Notes under the pieces: generated by a model | Told to the model about the DNA's origin: nothing | Database searches by the model: none | The model's input: only the letters and a program-made list of their open reading frames with translations | DNA from: Coleophoma eucalyptorum | Lineage: Eukaryota; Ascomycota; Leotiomycetes; Helotiales; Dermateaceae | Reading direction: 5' to 3' | NCBI GenBank assembly: GCA_026120035.1 | Contig: JALRME010000008.1 | Location: 1,054,001-1,118,000 of the forward strand | Length of the DNA stretch: 64,000 bases | Part shown: in pieces, positions 46,901 through 59,119 of the stretch | How positions within the stretch are numbered: position 1 is the stretch's first letter | Layout: every line of letters begins with the position of its first letter | Program-made: the position numbers and the translations under genes

Positions 46901-47441
46901 ATTGGTGAGAAGCTCGTCAACCGACGGAGCCGTGAGGTGGACCGGTGGTTTGACGACATCGAGGATAGCACGAGCAGGAGGCGGCATAGGGCTTGAAGTA
47001 ATTAAAGTCCGGCATTTCAAGTGGTCAAACAAAGCTTGGTGTGCGGCTGGACTATTTCGGGGCGAGGTCACGAAAAGCTATCGCCGTTAATAAACAGGAT
47101 ATGGTAGTGTGTAGCAAAGAATACAAGAAAGCCATACGAACCACGTAGCCAGCTTTGGCGGCGGCAAGTACCAGCGCTGAGTAGCGAAGATCGTTTGCAC
47201 CGACGTAGGTTAACACTTCAGGATGGAGATTATAATTCCCAGGTCCGCCGAGCTGTTCCACGAGCCACCAAGCCAAGCCATTGACGACATTAGCCAGTTG
47301 CGCGTAGTTGATGGCTACTACACGAGAATCTGTTACCCACTCACCATACTGGGCATTTGGAGTTTCTCGAGCTAGCCGGTCGACAACGTGGGGTAGAAGG
47401 TCGTTTTGCCACTGTGCAATACGTTCGTGTTCAGTTGCCAT
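43986..47441 (-). CDS. NRPS-like A-T-R enzyme (carboxylic acid reductase type)
   Basis: Five exons on the minus strand: 47441-47142, 47077-46836, 46783-46618, 46567-46400 and 46346-43986, introns 50-64 bp, about 1,078 aa. The adenylation domain (about 1-560) carries the AMP-binding core HTSGTTGLPKP and WGATETG. The carrier domain has LFDHGMDSLQ with the phosphopantetheine Ser near 611. The reductase domain starts at NVLLTGSTGTVGTHLL (about 695) and keeps FISSVA and the catalytic YGQAK. There is no condensation domain, so this activates one acid, loads it on the carrier and releases it as aldehyde or alcohol with NADPH. The first intron donor (GTG|GTTCGT) is weak; TAC|GTGGTT three bases upstream is the alternative. 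All domains look functional, unlike the broken NRPS at the window's left end. Confidence 0.9.
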
Positions 47442-48162
47442 GATCTATTGTGGCGTGATCTTGAGTAACTAGAAGTCACGTTGGAACTGAATATATAAGG
47501 AAGGTTTTTGTAAGCTGGAATATCGAAAGAAAAGCCTTGAGAGGCCCAAATAAGATACAGGCTGATAAGAGTACCCCGCCGCATCGTTGCCCCCTCATGA
47601 CCGATCCAAATCCCATGAATTTTACATACATTACGCCGCAATCAGGGAGCGGCAAAGGCGAGGAGCTTGCGCTGTTAATGATGTTGTGATGCGGCGTGGG
47701 GACCGCACTTTCACCATTCGTATTCGAAACACACAGTCAGCTTCAGCGTCAGCATCGGCGTCAGCGTCAGCGTCATTCTCGGTACGACAGATTTTCTTGC
47801 TGGCTGAAGTTGATGTTTCACTGAGCAGATTAGCTATATAAATTTCAAACAACTGCATATTCTGGCCTTACCCAGGCCCTCAGCAGCGTGATATAATGCA
47901 TCATACTTTGTGCTTGCAACTATACTATCATCAACTTAATAGATAGTGCTTGTTCGTGTAGGCCTTCGAAGCAATGTGGGGCCAGTAATATAAATTAAAT
48001 CGGATACGACGGCGCAGCTTGGACTTATAAGTGCACTAACTGTTGTGCCACTGTTGTGCCCCTTCAGCGCCTTTCCCTTTGGCTAAAGAGTATTCCCCGG
48101 TCGGCAGTGAGAGCCTTTCAGTATTTCATAAATTGTACTAGTATTTTATTGCATAAATCTTA
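47442..48162. promoter_or_regulatory. Upstream region of the NRPS-like gene
   Basis: About 720 bp. A TATATATT-like box lies about 50 bp upstream of the NRPS-like ATG (near 47490, minus strand). No other supported element except a GTCAGC microsatellite. ORFs here arise from the microsatellite. Confidence 0.3.
47736..47774. repeat. Imperfect GTCAGC hexanucleotide microsatellite
   Basis: About six copies of GTCAGC with a few substitutions. It makes open frames on both strands (Ser-Ala on one, Asp-Ala on the other) that are not genes. Confidence 0.85.
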
Positions 48163-48369
48163 CTAAACACTAATTCTTTTTTTTTCGCTTACTATAAAAT
48201 GTAAATGTCCTAGAAAACATCTGTTGTCCTTCAAGAAACATTTTACCACGTTCAGGTGATTGCATTGCACCGCTGCAATAAGTGCATTCTGGCCATACAC
48301 GGCAGTATTCAACTCAAAACTCTCTCTCAGAAGCCGATCCACCACATCATTGTGACCTATTTGTGACAC
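48163..48369 (-). pseudogene. Ankyrin-repeat fragment
   Basis: A minus-strand frame of 68 codons contains GHNDVVDRLL and GQNALIAAVQCNHLNVVKCF, which match the helix-loop-helix pattern of ankyrin repeats (G.ALI.A...GH..VV..LL). It breaks off on both sides with no start or further repeats, so it is best read as a decayed piece of an ankyrin gene. Confidence 0.5.
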
Positions 48370-48771
48370 CCAATTAGACTATACCATACTACAATTGATT
48401 CAAAGGAACATTGTTTAGCTCCTATTGGGGGACCTTGGGTAGTAGTTAGGTAAGTATATACAAGCTTTTCGTAGCATGTCCCGACCAGCATATGCATTTC
48501 CCCGCATAACTTGCATGCATCTTAATTCGCAAGCTTAATATTTCTCAAATAGATGCGCAGTATTTCATTTCTTCCCTCTTTTCCTGCCGGGAAAGCTCGG
48601 CTGAAAATCAATCTCTCTAGGTAATAACAGAAATGTATGTTAAAACCAGAATTGTTAAATATCAAAGCTACATGGTACCATAAGATTGACCTGAACCTGA
48701 GTTTAAGGTGTATCTAACGATTTCATAGACCAGGGATCCCAAAACTTAATCTATCGTTAGAAGGCCTTTAA

Positions 48772-51272
48772 CTACCTAGACAAAAAAAGTGGACTGGTGA
48801 TAACCTTGCCGCCATCCCATTCCCTCCCCACAAAATAAACAGCCTTCTCTTCACCAGGATTAACAGCTACTGAAAAAGTCCCTTCGACTCGTGCAGGTAG
48901 TTCTAGGCGAGGAATAACCTCGACCCTAACGAATAGATCAGCTCCACCTTTAATTTCTATATCTTTCCCACCAGGCTGCAGGGCCTCCCCCCAGCTCGCC
49001 TCCAGTGAAAATGTTGGCTGTGCTTTATGGGGATTCCCTTTCAACACATCACCAACCTTAACATAGCCGCCCAGCTTTCCCGAGATTGAGATCTTGGTAG
49101 GTTTAATATCTTGTAGGAATGACAAGTTAACGCCATCGAAATCTCCACTTGTTCTTGTCTGAAATTGGACTCGATCGTTCCCATTTAGCGTGATAGCTTC
49201 ACCTTCAGGGATGTAGGAGACGCCACCAAATGCCTGTACATCTGTGATATCAGCGCCTGAGACTTGTATCTCTCCATCCCAAACTGCCTCACGGTACCTG
49301 TCATATAACCGTGCACCACCCCATGTAATACGAAGTGTACTCCACGTTGAGGCCTTCTCTGAAGCGATACCGTCACGCCATAAGTCTCGTTGGAAAATCC
49401 GGCCTGTGCCATCAAAAGCCTCAATGGACGAGAAGCCGCTGTTGCCGTAGAAGGAATAGTTCATCTTCAAGGGGCCAGTTCCTTGGATCTTGACGTCGTC
49501 TCCTTGGATAAAACCATCATCGGTATAGAGCAGGCCTACAAGTCGTTCACCGGTGGTTGCAAATGTATTCCGAGCGCGTAATGCCTTTCCTACTGCGTCC
49601 CGCTGAAGGCTTTTTGATAGGACTCCGGTGATACCACCTTTCGTACCAAATACTGCCGTTCCTGGTACGCCACCACCACATCGGCCACGGTGCTCATCAG
49701 AGTTTGCGGATACACCTAATTTCCAGCCTCGGCTGATAGCATCCCGAAGAAGCCATTCAAAGAGGCCCCAGGCACTTCCAATCTCAATTAACCTTTCAAG
49801 TTTGGGATGGTGCCATGCGAGGTTACAACGTCTTCCACCAACATGTGGAATCAAAAGGTGAGAGGCCGGGGAATGTGCGTAGGTTGCATAAAGCTCGTCC
49901 AGGGGCCACGCACCTGGCTGCAACTCGGCTGGGCCATCCTCATTCCACTCGAAGCTCTTTGCAACGTTTCCTGAGTTATCCAACGGAAATTCTGGCGGAT
50001 ACTGGGTGGGATCATCCAAGAAAACGACATTGTGGTCACCGCCTGCCGCACTGTTCCCACACCACTCAGTACCGGGGAAGACAATAAACTCGCCTTCACT
50101 ATTTATGTCGCGGATAATATCTAGAGTCGCCTCCCATTTGGCTGCAGTGATATTGAAATCATTGGCAGTGTAGCCCACAATGTCAAGTCCAGCAATCTTT
50201 TGAGCATATGAGAAGTTGTAAGCTGTATCGTTTGTTCCAACTGTATCATCCGAATGAACATGGAGATCGGCAAACAAGACTCGTGGTACAGGGGAGACAT
50301 CAGATACTGATATATGCTCTGTTATACTATGCTCAATTCCACCTTCCGAAGATTTGAAGGTCACCAGGATAGTAAAATCGCCGGCAACATCCAATGACAA
50401 ATCTTGAAAAACAGCGTAAGTCCAGCCTTTAGCAGGCACATCAACCAATCTCGAAAGAACCTCAATTTGATTAGTGGTATTCTGGATGGATAGATTGGCT
50501 GATAGATTTGCTAGATTTGCTGTGGCATTTCCCCATCGATCCTCGGCGTGTGTGTACACTGGGAACGGGGCCTTTGGCGACACTAGGCGTGGAGAGTGCG
50601 CTTTCAAGTGGTGGATCGGTCCACTCTCAATGCTGAAGAAGATGTCTGGCTTAATGGCAGCAAATCTTGACGTGCCAACCGGATCTATATACCATCTCAT
50701 AGCAAACTTGTCTTCTACGAAGGTTTGCGTATGGGTACCTCTCGCACCAAATCGCCGGTCCCCCAGGCGCAGCACAATCTGGTCACCTGGATTCAGATAG
50801 CCATCAACAATGTCAACAATGATGGCTTTTTGAAAGGGACGCTCATGGCCCTTTTGATCGAATCTTACTGCTAGATCTTGCACAGTGGCCGGAGTTTGGC
50901 CCGGGTGTAATGAATTAGCACGGTACTCTGCCGACACATAGTTGTCGGCAGTAGAGTCAGACGTCTGAAACAAAGCCCAGTCCTGTTAATTCAGATAAGT
51001 TTAAGAGCTAGCATACTGGGGGTTATGTCTCTATTTGTGCTATTAACTGAATAGAACTTGAAAGTGCCTTTAATCCAAGCTCCATCGGCAAGACCACTAC
51101 CTCCGACAGTGTAAGTGATAGTGATCTCAGTCCACTGACCAGCAACTAAGGAGGATACATCGCTTATCACGGTTCCTAGGAAAGGAAGAGATTTGGTGTA
51201 TTGGTAGAGGCCCGAAGGAGCTGTGTAGGGGCCAATGATATTGTGGAGCTCATCATTGGAGAGAGTCTTCAT
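48772..51272 (-). CDS. PHP/DUF3604-like metal-dependent phosphoesterase-type protein
   Basis: Two exons on the minus strand, 51272-51048 and 50982-48772, with a 65-bp intron (50983-51047), 811 aa. The core carries the PHP metal motif FADLHVHSDDTVGT (about 312-325). It is followed by FPGTEWCG, LIPHVGG, and the late motif GVSANSDEHRGRCGGG, the usual DxH/H/E/H set of PHP and DUF3604 proteins that bind two or three metals and cleave phosphoesters. Flanking regions look like beta-sandwich domains. An upstream in-frame ATG at 51368 would add a very hydrophobic leader. That stretch is a pyrimidine-rich tract on the coding strand, typical of a fungal leader sequence, so I prefer 51272. The actual substrate is unknown. 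It is divergent from the sulfate permease about 850 bp away. Confidence 0.75.
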
Positions 51273-51368
51273 GGTTAGAAAGGAAAGGAGAGAAGAGCAG
51301 TAGAGAGTAAAGATATCCAAAAGAAAGGCAATGAAGAAGAGGAGCTGGAGACCAAGACGAAAGAGCAT

Positions 51369-52124
51369 TTTACTTGTACAGTAAGTCCTATGGCTGCTTT
51401 GCTACGATACCCAGACGAGATTCCTAGTATGACAAACAAAGATTCAATCGGGAACCGTGAGGAATTAAGCGATGACGTGCTTGGTTTATTATGGGGGCTA
51501 AAAGTGGATGGGTAGTAATCAGTGATCATTGGTTCTACACTAAATAGTCGCAGGCACAAGTACAAGCACAAGTGGTTCGGCGATACACCTCAGCCATGTA
51601 ATTCACCGAGTAGAGTTTCGCATGCACATTACAGAAAGCCATTTGGAACGGGAGTCTCAACTATGACTACATCTACCCACACCCATAAAGTGTCTAATAC
51701 CACTATCGCTTAGACGCTGATCTCCTCATGAAGTACAGTACTGGCTTGCGACGACTTTTAGCGAGCACATTGACTTGTATAGTAAGCGATCTTGCGTTAT
51801 CGCGTAGTGTTATTGCGTGATGATTCCCACAGGGGGCCAAACGAGTCTGTCGCCAGTTACTCAGTAGTAGTAGCAGAAGTAGTGGGATTAGTTCTATGGA
51901 ATAGGTGACTATCCATGCGCCCCTTATTGCACAATAACGAAACTGTGCTCACGACCTCTGCTTGGCCTTGGGCATCTTGAAATTTCTTCTCTTTAATCTT
52001 GCTTTCTTTCCTCTCTTCCTCCCCTTTCTCTCTCTATCTCTCTTTCCCTATCATTTTTCTTTTCTTGGTTGGGCCATCTATCGATAGACACATTCAGTGA
52101 TAAATCGTCGTATAGGCCGGCAGT
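51369..52124. promoter_or_regulatory. Divergent promoter with a pyrimidine tract before the SulP gene
   Basis: The 51983-52065 stretch is almost all C and T on the plus strand (CTTCTCTTTAATCTTGCTTTC, then CTCTCTCTATCTCTC) and lies 60-140 bp before the SulP ATG. CT tracts just upstream of the transcription start are common in well-expressed fungal genes. A matching purine tract precedes the PHP gene on the other strand (51273-51310). Confidence 0.5.
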
Positions 52125-54208
52125 ATGGACATCCGCACTCGCTGGCGCGTACGTGCACTGATTCCATCGCCCACGATGAGACTTTGTGCCAGGCTAAGGC
52201 ATACTGGCACAAAGGAGTGCGAGCTGCTCCTTCGGCTACATCCAAGTACCTGCTTGAAAAGATACCATTTATCCAGTGGCTTCCTAACTACTCGCCCAGC
52301 TGGCTATTCCGTGATGTAATTGCTGGATTGACAATCGGAATACTGCTAGTACCACAGAGTCTAGCATATGCCAAAGTAGCCAACATATCGGGCCAATATG
52401 GTCTCATATCCGCTTGGTTACCGACTGTGATATACGTTTTCCTAGGAACTTCAAAAGGTAAGCGCCTCAACTCTGGAAACAAGCTAATTTGATGCTTCAT
52501 AAACGACAGTGCTGACCGTTTCTCAGATGTTACGTCAGGACCAACTGCAATAATGGCCCTATTGACAGGGTCCATTGTGACCGAACTCGTTGCAGAAGGC
52601 TATACAGCTCCGCATGCTGCCGCTGCGACAGCCTTTTTCGTCGGGATATACTCTCTAGCTCTTGGCGTCTTGAAATTGGGGTTCATGCTCGATTTCATTC
52701 CTCTACCGGTACTTTCTGGCTATGTATCAGCCGCAGCCCTTACAATTGTTTTAGGACAAGTACCAACTGTATTTGGTGAGACGGGAGTTGGTTCTTCAAC
52801 GGGAGATGTCATTCACGACTTCTTTCAAAAGTTACCTAACACGAAATGGCGAGATTTTCTGATTGGAGCCTCTGGCACCTTGTTGCTATGCTCAATGCAG
52901 CTTGCTGGCAAGAAATGGGGCAAAAAATATCGAACAATTTGGTACCTATCGCTCAGTCGCAACGCACTTGCTCTCGTACTATTTACTGGAATCAGTTATG
53001 GAGTTAATAGAGGCTTGAAGACTCCTCTTTTTGCCATCAGCAAAACCACAGGCTATGGAATCAAGGCACCAAGAGTGCCAGACCTTGAGCTGGTCACCAA
53101 AGTCGCAGGTCGTAGCATACCGGTATTCCTTGCGGCGGCACTTGAGCACCTTGCGATTGGAAAGTCATTTGGTCGCCGTCACAATTATGTCATTGATCAA
53201 AGTCAAGAATTGTTTTACATAGGTGTCACCAACCTTGTTGGAAGCTTTTTCCAAGCTATGCCTGTCACCGGTGGGTTCTCCAGGACTGCTGTCAACTCTG
53301 AATCAGGAGTCAAGTCACCTTTGAGTGGCCTCATTACTTCTGCTTGCGTGCTTGTTAGTATATACAAGCTTGCCGATGCATTTTACTGGATACCGAAGGC
53401 AACATTGTCGGCGATTATCATCATGACTGTCTGGCAAATAATAATTCCGGTCAAGGCCTTCTACAAGTACTGGCAAGCCTCTTTTGCAGACTTCATCGCC
53501 AGTATGATATCTTTTTGGGTCACTTTGTTCGTATCAGTTGAGGTTGGGATTGCAGCAGCCGTAGGATACAGCTTAGTATACTTGCTACTCCGTATCGCAT
53601 TTGTTCGAGTAACACACGTCACCCGCTCTAACATCCGCTCATTATACCCCCAGGCGATTGAAAGCAATGCTGAAGCAGTTCCTGAGGATACACAGATCTT
53701 CAAGCTACACGAATCCCTCCTCTTTCCAAATGCAAATAGAGTTAAGAAGAGTATTCTTGACACCGTATATACTTACAATTCCGGAATCCCGGCAGCGCCA
53801 CAACTAGAGAAGAACAGGCTATGGAATGAGACGAGGGAGAAACATATCCAATACCTGCGTGCGAAAGCAAATATATCGAGACCGCTTACTCTGTTAAGAG
53901 TAATTATTTTAGACTTTTGCCAAGTTGAACGCGTGGATACAACCGGTGTTCAAGCTATCGTGGATTTAAAGACGGACTTGCTACGATACGCTGGCTCTGA
54001 ATTAGAACTGAGGTTTTTAGCCATGAACGAGCAGGTAAGAAAAACCTTTGAGCGGAATGATTGGGATTTGCGCAGCGCAGATCTGAGTACTGTGAGGGAT
54101 GGAGGCGCGGTCGTGTTTGATATTATCCAGCATGCCTTAGACCCACGAGATGAGACGTGGAATAGCACACAAGGAAGTTCCGATATAGAGGCTATTGAAC
54201 TCAAGTAG
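52125..54208 (+). CDS. SulP-family sulfate permease with STAS domain
   Basis: Three exons: 52125-52148, 52193-52457 and 52527-54208, introns 44 and 69 bp, 656 aa. The frame that starts the conserved region has no ATG of its own, so I place the start in a 24-nt exon at 52125 joined by a short intron (GTACGT...CCAG) in phase 0. The transporter core contains the SulP signature region with VIAGLTIGILLVPQSLAYA, followed by SGPTAIMALLTG and PVTGGFSRTAVN, with about eleven or twelve helices. The C-terminal cytoplasmic STAS domain (about 490-630) has ILDFCQVERVDTTGVQAI. The family carries sulfate and related anions across the plasma membrane. Nothing in the neighbours refines the substrate. Confidence 0.92.
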
Positions 54209-54758
54209 TTATCAGTGGGAACCTCTGTTTGCAATTGTATTTGTATTTTTATATATCTTGTCAAAAGAAAACCCTGGATACTGTGATTAGCTGAACAATA
54301 CATCCCGTCCTTATAGAAACCAGGCAATATAAAGTATGAGGGGGAGGACAGCCCAGAGACGTGTCTTGGCCAATATTGCGATAGATAGCAGGCGGGTATA
54401 TTATATAGATTTGTGAGAGAAAAACTCTAATACGCCACTCTGGAGGGCCATTCAGAGAAACCCAAGCCTGCTACTAGTTTTGAACATTTTGTCCTTTGAA
54501 AGAATTACTACGAACTCTGGATGCCATCGAAAAAAGATTATCCACACAAGAGTTGACCAGATTATATGACTTCGAAGCTTATGCATAGCTTTGGAACCGT
54601 TGGAACCGTTGGAACGTCTGAAGTCACGCAATTGTTCTTTTTCTAATGTTCAGTACTGCTTTGATTTACCTCACTTATATCTGATGCATTCACCCCTTCA
54701 TATCTGTCAATTACGCTTAACCTAAAGTGACGAATCGAGTAAGAGGTTTTGCTTCAGT
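54209..54758. other. Intergenic region, nothing recognised
   Basis: About 550 bp after the SulP gene. It contains a small duplication, TTGGAACCGTTGGAACCGTTGGAACG (about 54590-54615). No gene. Confidence 0.45.
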
Positions 54759-55451
54759 TCAAGCAGCTTTAAATATTCTTCCCAACCCTATTCGATATGC
54801 AATCTGATGATTGCCATCCCATTCCACTAGCAGCACATTGTAAATCAATGGCTCCTCATAAAATTTGAGTTCGCAGGTTAAAGGGTGGAAGCAAGCCACT
54901 TGAGCTTCTGAAATGACTAAAAATTCGTGTCGATTGATGCTGGTTTGGACGAGCTCTATACCATTCAGAATAAGATAACCCACGGGACCATCTCTGGCAT
55001 TCTTGATCAAGAGTCTCTTCGGTTTCACGAGAGACGCTTCAATTTCGTTGGTGGACCCGCGATTCTCATGTTTATGAGCCACCTAGTAGAAAGCACAGGA
55101 AGTCCAGAGCTGAAGATAGGTTCTTTGCTAGTGATTTAGCTCAAGCTTCGATATGTCGCCGAATCGACCTGCTAATACCTCGAAAGTCGCGAACCACATG
55201 TACGTGTACATGCTCTTCTTGAGATTCATGCTGGTTTCGTCGATACCGATTCTTATAGAATTGATTGGCAATAGATCGTGAGTACCTTCTCTGAGATACC
55301 ATTTGATTACTGGTACTACTTTCTCAAGTCTTGGATCTACTGTCTCTTCGTAGCCTGCTTGGCCGATCCAGCCAGCCCATGACCAACTGAGGAACAAGGA
55401 TCGAGGTAACAGGGGGGGGGTGAATTGGTGATAGACCAAAATAGGCATCAA
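54759..55451 (-). pseudogene. C-terminal remnant of a HET (heterokaryon incompatibility) protein
   Basis: The minus-strand frame begins with LFLSWSWAGWIG, the motif shared by the C-terminal part of HET proteins. It ends with a YNVLLVEWDG segment and IGLGRI, also typical of HET C-termini. Two TAG codons interrupt one continuous frame (55128-55130 and 55083-55085). They may be nonsense mutations, or they may be spliced out by a possible 96-bp intron (55178-55083). The N-terminal HET domain is missing; upstream DNA carries only scattered similar words. HET proteins trigger cell death on fusion of unlike strains; this copy cannot do so as it stands. Confidence 0.7.
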
Positions 55452-57785
55452 AAATTATCCCACAACAGTTCAAGCACTGGCCTGAGCCCTCAGGAGAGGC
55501 TCCATCCTAGTCCAATGTTGTATTATTTATTCGATAATGTGGAGGGAGCGGGGTAGGAAGGCTCTTTTTGCTGCTAGAAGATCGGGTGGCTAACCATAGC
55601 TGGGGTGGTACTTTCAAATCTTTTGTCAATAATACAGAGAAGGAGCCTACTAGAAAGGTCATGTATATAACTTGGAGATTCAGATGAGAATCTCGAGCGG
55701 AGTGGTGCGGCTGAACCCATCGTTTCCCAATGCAGTTAACTCACGTGCTTAAAGATACTCGCTCTAGGTTGAAAGAAGGGTGCCGACAGACACTTTAATG
55801 CTGTTCTAATATTAACAATTATGGAAAAAGTGATAGGTAGCACTTCTGATTGATTTGGATGATCTAGAAGTAAGGTTTAAACGAGTCGTGCGAGGTCGGT
55901 AGCGTTAGATCATAGTCAGGTGTAAACCACCTAAATAAGACTAATTTACGACATCTTGGCCTAACAGATTGGTACCTGAAGGTATATGTCAACGAGAGAG
56001 GAATCGAGTCAATCTGTTGTCGCTTTATCGGAATAGCGAAGTACTGATGTAATCCTATGACAAGAACACAAAAGAAACGTACCCCGACCACATAAGGCGC
56101 ACTTGAAAGGGTCTAGCTTAGTGACGATTATAAGGCGGATGAAGACCAAGATGATTCAGCTGGCAATAAGCTTGTAGTTAAGTGTTTTGAGCCATAATTA
56201 TATGTCAATCTAGCTCGACGATGATAACCGGTCACGTGAAACAAGAGACACTCATGTCACAAGAGGCCTGCAATCGTTATTACTTTCCGCTTGAGTCGGC
56301 AGAAAGATAAATACTTGAGTGAAACAATTAAAGGTACATGTCGTGACAGATGTTGAAGCTCGGGAAATATCTCATCTGCAAATATGATCTATCATACGAT
56401 AAAAGGCGAACCCGATCTATATATAGCTTGGATGGGCTGAATTATCATGTTTACGCTGAACTCTGATCGATGGATTAATTGAAGTAACATAATGGATAGT
56501 GGAATCTATTTACATATGAATGAACCACACTGTAGACATTGCAACGCCCGAAGGTTTGATGACTAGAACATCAATGAATGTCGAATCTTGGCTCGTAAGG
56601 AGAATGATGTTAACCCGAGGCACGTGCGTGGCTTGGTCGCAGCTGGCCCAGGAGTGATGTGGATTTCATGGTATGAATGTCATTAAGGACCCAGCCAAAT
56701 TTTTTGTTCCTACGCCTTCCGTTACTATTCTCTTGTCGTTGTTCAGTAAACTTGATGCTTCAATATGCTGTGTCAAAATCAGCCTCGGCGGTCAGGCCCG
56801 GTAGGAAATTGGTTGAGGTCAAAATCAAAGCAGAGTTATGGAAAGTGTTCTCTGAACCTACCTATATTGAACCTTTTAGTTCACTGAAGGTTTTATAACT
56901 TTATTGACTTATTACGAACATTTTGCAAACATAGTCGTTGACTCAGGGAATTGAAGGGCCGGAATCCGGACTTATTCTCACAGAGCACTCATAATAGCAA
57001 TCATAATTTCAAGTCTATAAATTAGGCTGATATTTATTTCTACTACTCGCAAAAGCAAATAGCCATAAGATTACATATTCCCGATTATTCGACTATTTGG
57101 CAGCTGATTCAGGACCACAAATTATAATTGCGTACATAGTTCTTATCCCAATGATACCAATTTCCTTTGTCAATACGAGACGCCACACAAATTTTCTACC
57201 ATTCTGTTGTATCATAAAACAAGAATTGATCTTCACGAAGAGGGTCGGCCCCAAATGCTGCTGTAAACTCGCAAACTTACCTATTGTACTTCCATTTACT
57301 TCTCTCAAATTAGTATCAGCATTTGGAAGAACTAAGAAATTATTCATGTATGTATATACTAGGTATCTTGGTCTAGAACGTGTTTTATTGTTTCTAGGCC
57401 TTGTACTGAAGAGTCCAAAGCTTGCCTGCAAGAGATGTGGTTATTTCTCTTAATCCTGGCCCACCAAACCTTTCGTGGCGTTATTTGTATCCCGACTTTC
57501 CTTTCGTGGCGTTGTATCCAGACTTTCCCAGGGGAGTGCGCCCGACTTCGCGACCAACATATTAACACCCTTGTAGGTAAGGGTTACTTTCAATGGTCAA
57601 CGTCTCAGTAGTGACATGCTCAGTTAATGAAAGACACGCTGGTTATCGCTTCGCTGCCACCTTTTCGTCCCACCATGGATACATAACCACTACTTCTCTG
57701 TATAATTATGTGGATCGCTTTGTTTATTTGGCTCTGATCTACATGTTCAATCATCAAGACTTTACAGTGTCTGGCTGAGAAATAC
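55452..57785. other. Intergenic region, 2.3 kb, no supported gene
   Basis: Moderately AT-rich. ORFs of 70-118 codons on both strands near 57093-57453 overlap one another and have no domain. A short imperfect tandem duplication (CCTTTCGTGGCGTT...CCGACTTT) lies at about 57470-57530. The rest shows nothing I could support. Confidence 0.5.
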
Positions 57786-59119
57786 ATGACTATGATCACG
57801 GTCAGTGGTAACAAGCCAGGAGCCAACAACGCTTCAGAAGTTCAAGTACCTTGCGTTATATTCTTTGTTCTTTCGCCTATATTTGTCGCATTCCGAATAT
57901 GGGCTCGAACACGGACGAAGGTTGGCCTTGGATACGATGACTGGACAATTCTGGTTTCTTTAGTAAGACTCTGTAGAGTTGGGCCTACCATGATTGAATA
58001 TGCTGATGTGTATGAAGGCCTTCTCTATGACGGTGTCTGGACTCATGATGGCATCCTGTGCCTATGGGTTTGGACAGCATATCGCCAATTTGTCGCATCA
58101 TAACAAATTGATGACTTTGAAGGTGCGTTTAAGGTAACCCCCAATTTATGAATATCCTTCTTACTTGAATAGCTTTTTTATATTGCGCAAGCTTTCTATA
58201 AGCTCACGGTGAATTTGACCAAGGCTTCAATCCTCTTGCTCTACCTTCGGATTTTTGTACAGAGGTATTTTCGCATACTGTGCTATATCATGTTGACCGT
58301 AATATCATGCTATATGCTTGCCGCACTCATGGCTTCTGTCTTTCAGTGTACACCTATAGCTCGTAGCTGGGACAAATCAATTCCAGGAACGTGTATAAGT
58401 CTATCGGAAAATTGGTATGCCAACGCAGGATTCTCCATCGCTACAGACTTCATTATACTTGTTCTGCCAATGCCAATTCTCTATAAATCAAATATCCCGT
58501 CAGCTCAGAAAGCCGCTTTGATGTTCGTTTTCGCACTTGGTGGATTGTAAGCTTCCTGGCTCCTTGCGATTGGACATCCATTGGCAGACTGACTTTTTCT
58601 CTAGTGTTATGATCACCAGTATTATCCGCATGCAGACGATAGATCTCTCTTCTACAAGTCCTGATACAACATGTAATATACTGCCGGTACACCTGAAATA
58701 TAAAAATAAGCTAACTGAGTATAAAAGATAACATCGCTTCCTCCCTTTGGACAATTGTTGAAGAAAATGTCGGTATTATTTGTGCTTGTTTGCCCATGTT
58801 CAAACACATTTTGTCCGCTCTATTGCCAACTGTCTTCCCGTCAACCGCGAGATCCGACGCATCAAACACACATACTGGAAAGGGGACATTTGTCCATGCT
58901 GGCACGGCCAAGAACGAATGGATTCCGTCGCGAGGTGGTGGAAGGGATGAGTTAGCTATTCATCTTACGAGCGTGAAGGCAAACCACAGTACTGATACTG
59001 ATAATACGAGCGAGGAATACATTTTACCAGCTCATAGGGCATCAATGATTAAAGGGAACAAGGAAATACACAGGGCTGTGGATTTCGAAATTACCTACGA
59101 AGACACGCACCATAAGTAG
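57786..59119 (+). CDS. Rhodopsin-domain integral membrane protein (PTH11/SAT4-like)
   Basis: Five exons: 57786-57962, 58018-58122, 58173-58546, 58605-58672 and 58728-59119, introns 50-58 bp with matching phases, 371 aa. Seven membrane helices are expected. Family landmarks: FRIWARTRTKVGLGYDDWTILVS near the first loop, YGFGQHI, FYIAQAFYKLTVNLTKASIL, a PIARSWDKSIPGTC loop, and SLWTIVEENVGIICACLP in the sixth to seventh helix. This is the common fungal 'rhodopsin' domain of unknown ligand, related to PTH11-type receptors and SAT4. A long polar C-terminal tail (about 285-371) is cytoplasmic. The start could also be the second ATG two codons later. Confidence 0.88.

Noticed and set aside
47587..47858. 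ORFs with Ser-Ala or Asp-Ala runs
   Set aside because: Produced by the GTCAGC microsatellite on both strands.
51273..51368. Extra 32-residue hydrophobic N-terminus for the PHP-like protein
   Set aside because: It is encoded by a pyrimidine-rich leader tract typical of fungal 5' regions; the internal ATG at 51272 is preferred.
57093..57453. Overlapping 112- and 118-codon ORFs on opposite strands
   Set aside because: Neither has a motif or gene context; both strands open at once suggests chance.
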